DNA of 18,351 nt from Temnopleurus reevesii (taxonomy: Eukaryota > Echinodermata > Echinoidea > Temnopleuroida > Temnopleuridae): assembly GCA_036244855.1 (NCBI GenBank), contig BQKZ01005852.1, forward strand, positions 10,401 to 28,751, read 5' to 3'. Both the position numbers and the translations under genes were made by a program. Positions 18,046 to 18,351 of this stretch are shown here, piece by piece. The notes below the pieces were generated by a model that saw only the letters and a list, made by a program, of their open reading frames with translations, ran no database searches and was not told the origin of the DNA. Numbering within the stretch: the first letter of the stretch is position 1; every line of letters starts with the position of its first letter.

Positions 18046-18351
18046 TTTTTAGTTGAAATTATGGATTTTGAGGGGATTGGCAAAGTACTATTTTCTGAAG
18101 GATGCATATGACCTCGTATACACCTATCCGAAGAGAATTTTGAGGGGAGTTCCCAAATTGCCTCACTAAAAGATGAAAAGAAAATATATGGGACACATTT
18201 TGGGCATTATCAGCCTCAAGGGTAATGGCAAGGGTAGCATAGATCACCACGACACAAAATACATTCTCAGAATAGTGGACTTTTAAGGTAGGATATAATA
18301 GCAACTATGGTAGCTAGAAACCCTGAGTAGATCATTGTTGCTTGAACATTA
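18046..18351. other. AT-rich DNA, no gene seen
   Basis: This is the terminal flank after SINE copy 4. TTTTGAGGGGA occurs twice (about 18065 and 18138), a weak local duplication about 73 bp apart. The minus-strand open frame here (18059-18304) has no recognised domain. Confidence 0.45.

Overview
This window looks like AT-rich nuclear DNA from a marine invertebrate, most likely an echinoderm and probably a sea urchin. No operons, ribosome binding sites or long open frames are present, and microsatellites and diverged transposon relics are common. One tRNA-derived SINE family matches my memory of sea urchin repeats (tRNA head, then a body containing ACCCAGGTGAGGTGAATGGG). The species is an inference I could not test by search. 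I found no complete protein-coding gene, and the window reads as intergenic or intronic.

Layout. Positions 1-1040 hold two minus-strand SINE copies (288-562, 832-1036) flanking a fold-back element (631-795). An isolated inverted copy of a satellite-like unit (2262-2408) and a terminal-inverted-repeat MITE (2687-2876) follow. A GC-richer stretch at 3502-3762 could be a small exon. It abuts a four-unit tandem array with 336-406 bp periods and GA-rich interiors (3716-5190), which is the same family as the inverted copy at 2262-2408. From 5.2 to 7.5 kb there are hairpins, a GT run and an ATC run that ends just before a good-looking 5' splice site. A third SINE piece (7540-7665), a local tandem duplication (7797-8167), pyrimidine/purine tracts (8270-8760) and a second MITE copy (8862-9035) come next. 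A three-unit array with self-complementary units lies at 10484-10870, and a dispersed repeat at 10942-11130 has its partner at 16541-16730. An 800-bp polypyrimidine block occupies 12690-13500.

The clearest protein relic is at 14391-14528. It is the last 45 codons of a non-LTR retrotransposon reverse-transcriptase ORF, followed by its 3' UTR and an ATC tail ending near 14697. The last 2.2 kb contains three diverged direct copies of one repeat (around 16215-16415, 17020-17255, 17525-17760), which share short peptide-level blocks, and a fourth SINE (17800-18045).

How the parts relate. The SINE copies carry a 3' tail resembling the tail of the LINE fragment, as expected if the SINE borrows that LINE family's machinery. 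The two MITE copies look like non-autonomous DNA transposons, and no transposase is visible. The best leads are the SINE/LINE tail match, the array plus inverted outlier, the self-complementary array at 10.5 kb, and the three-copy family near the right end with a partly preserved reading frame.
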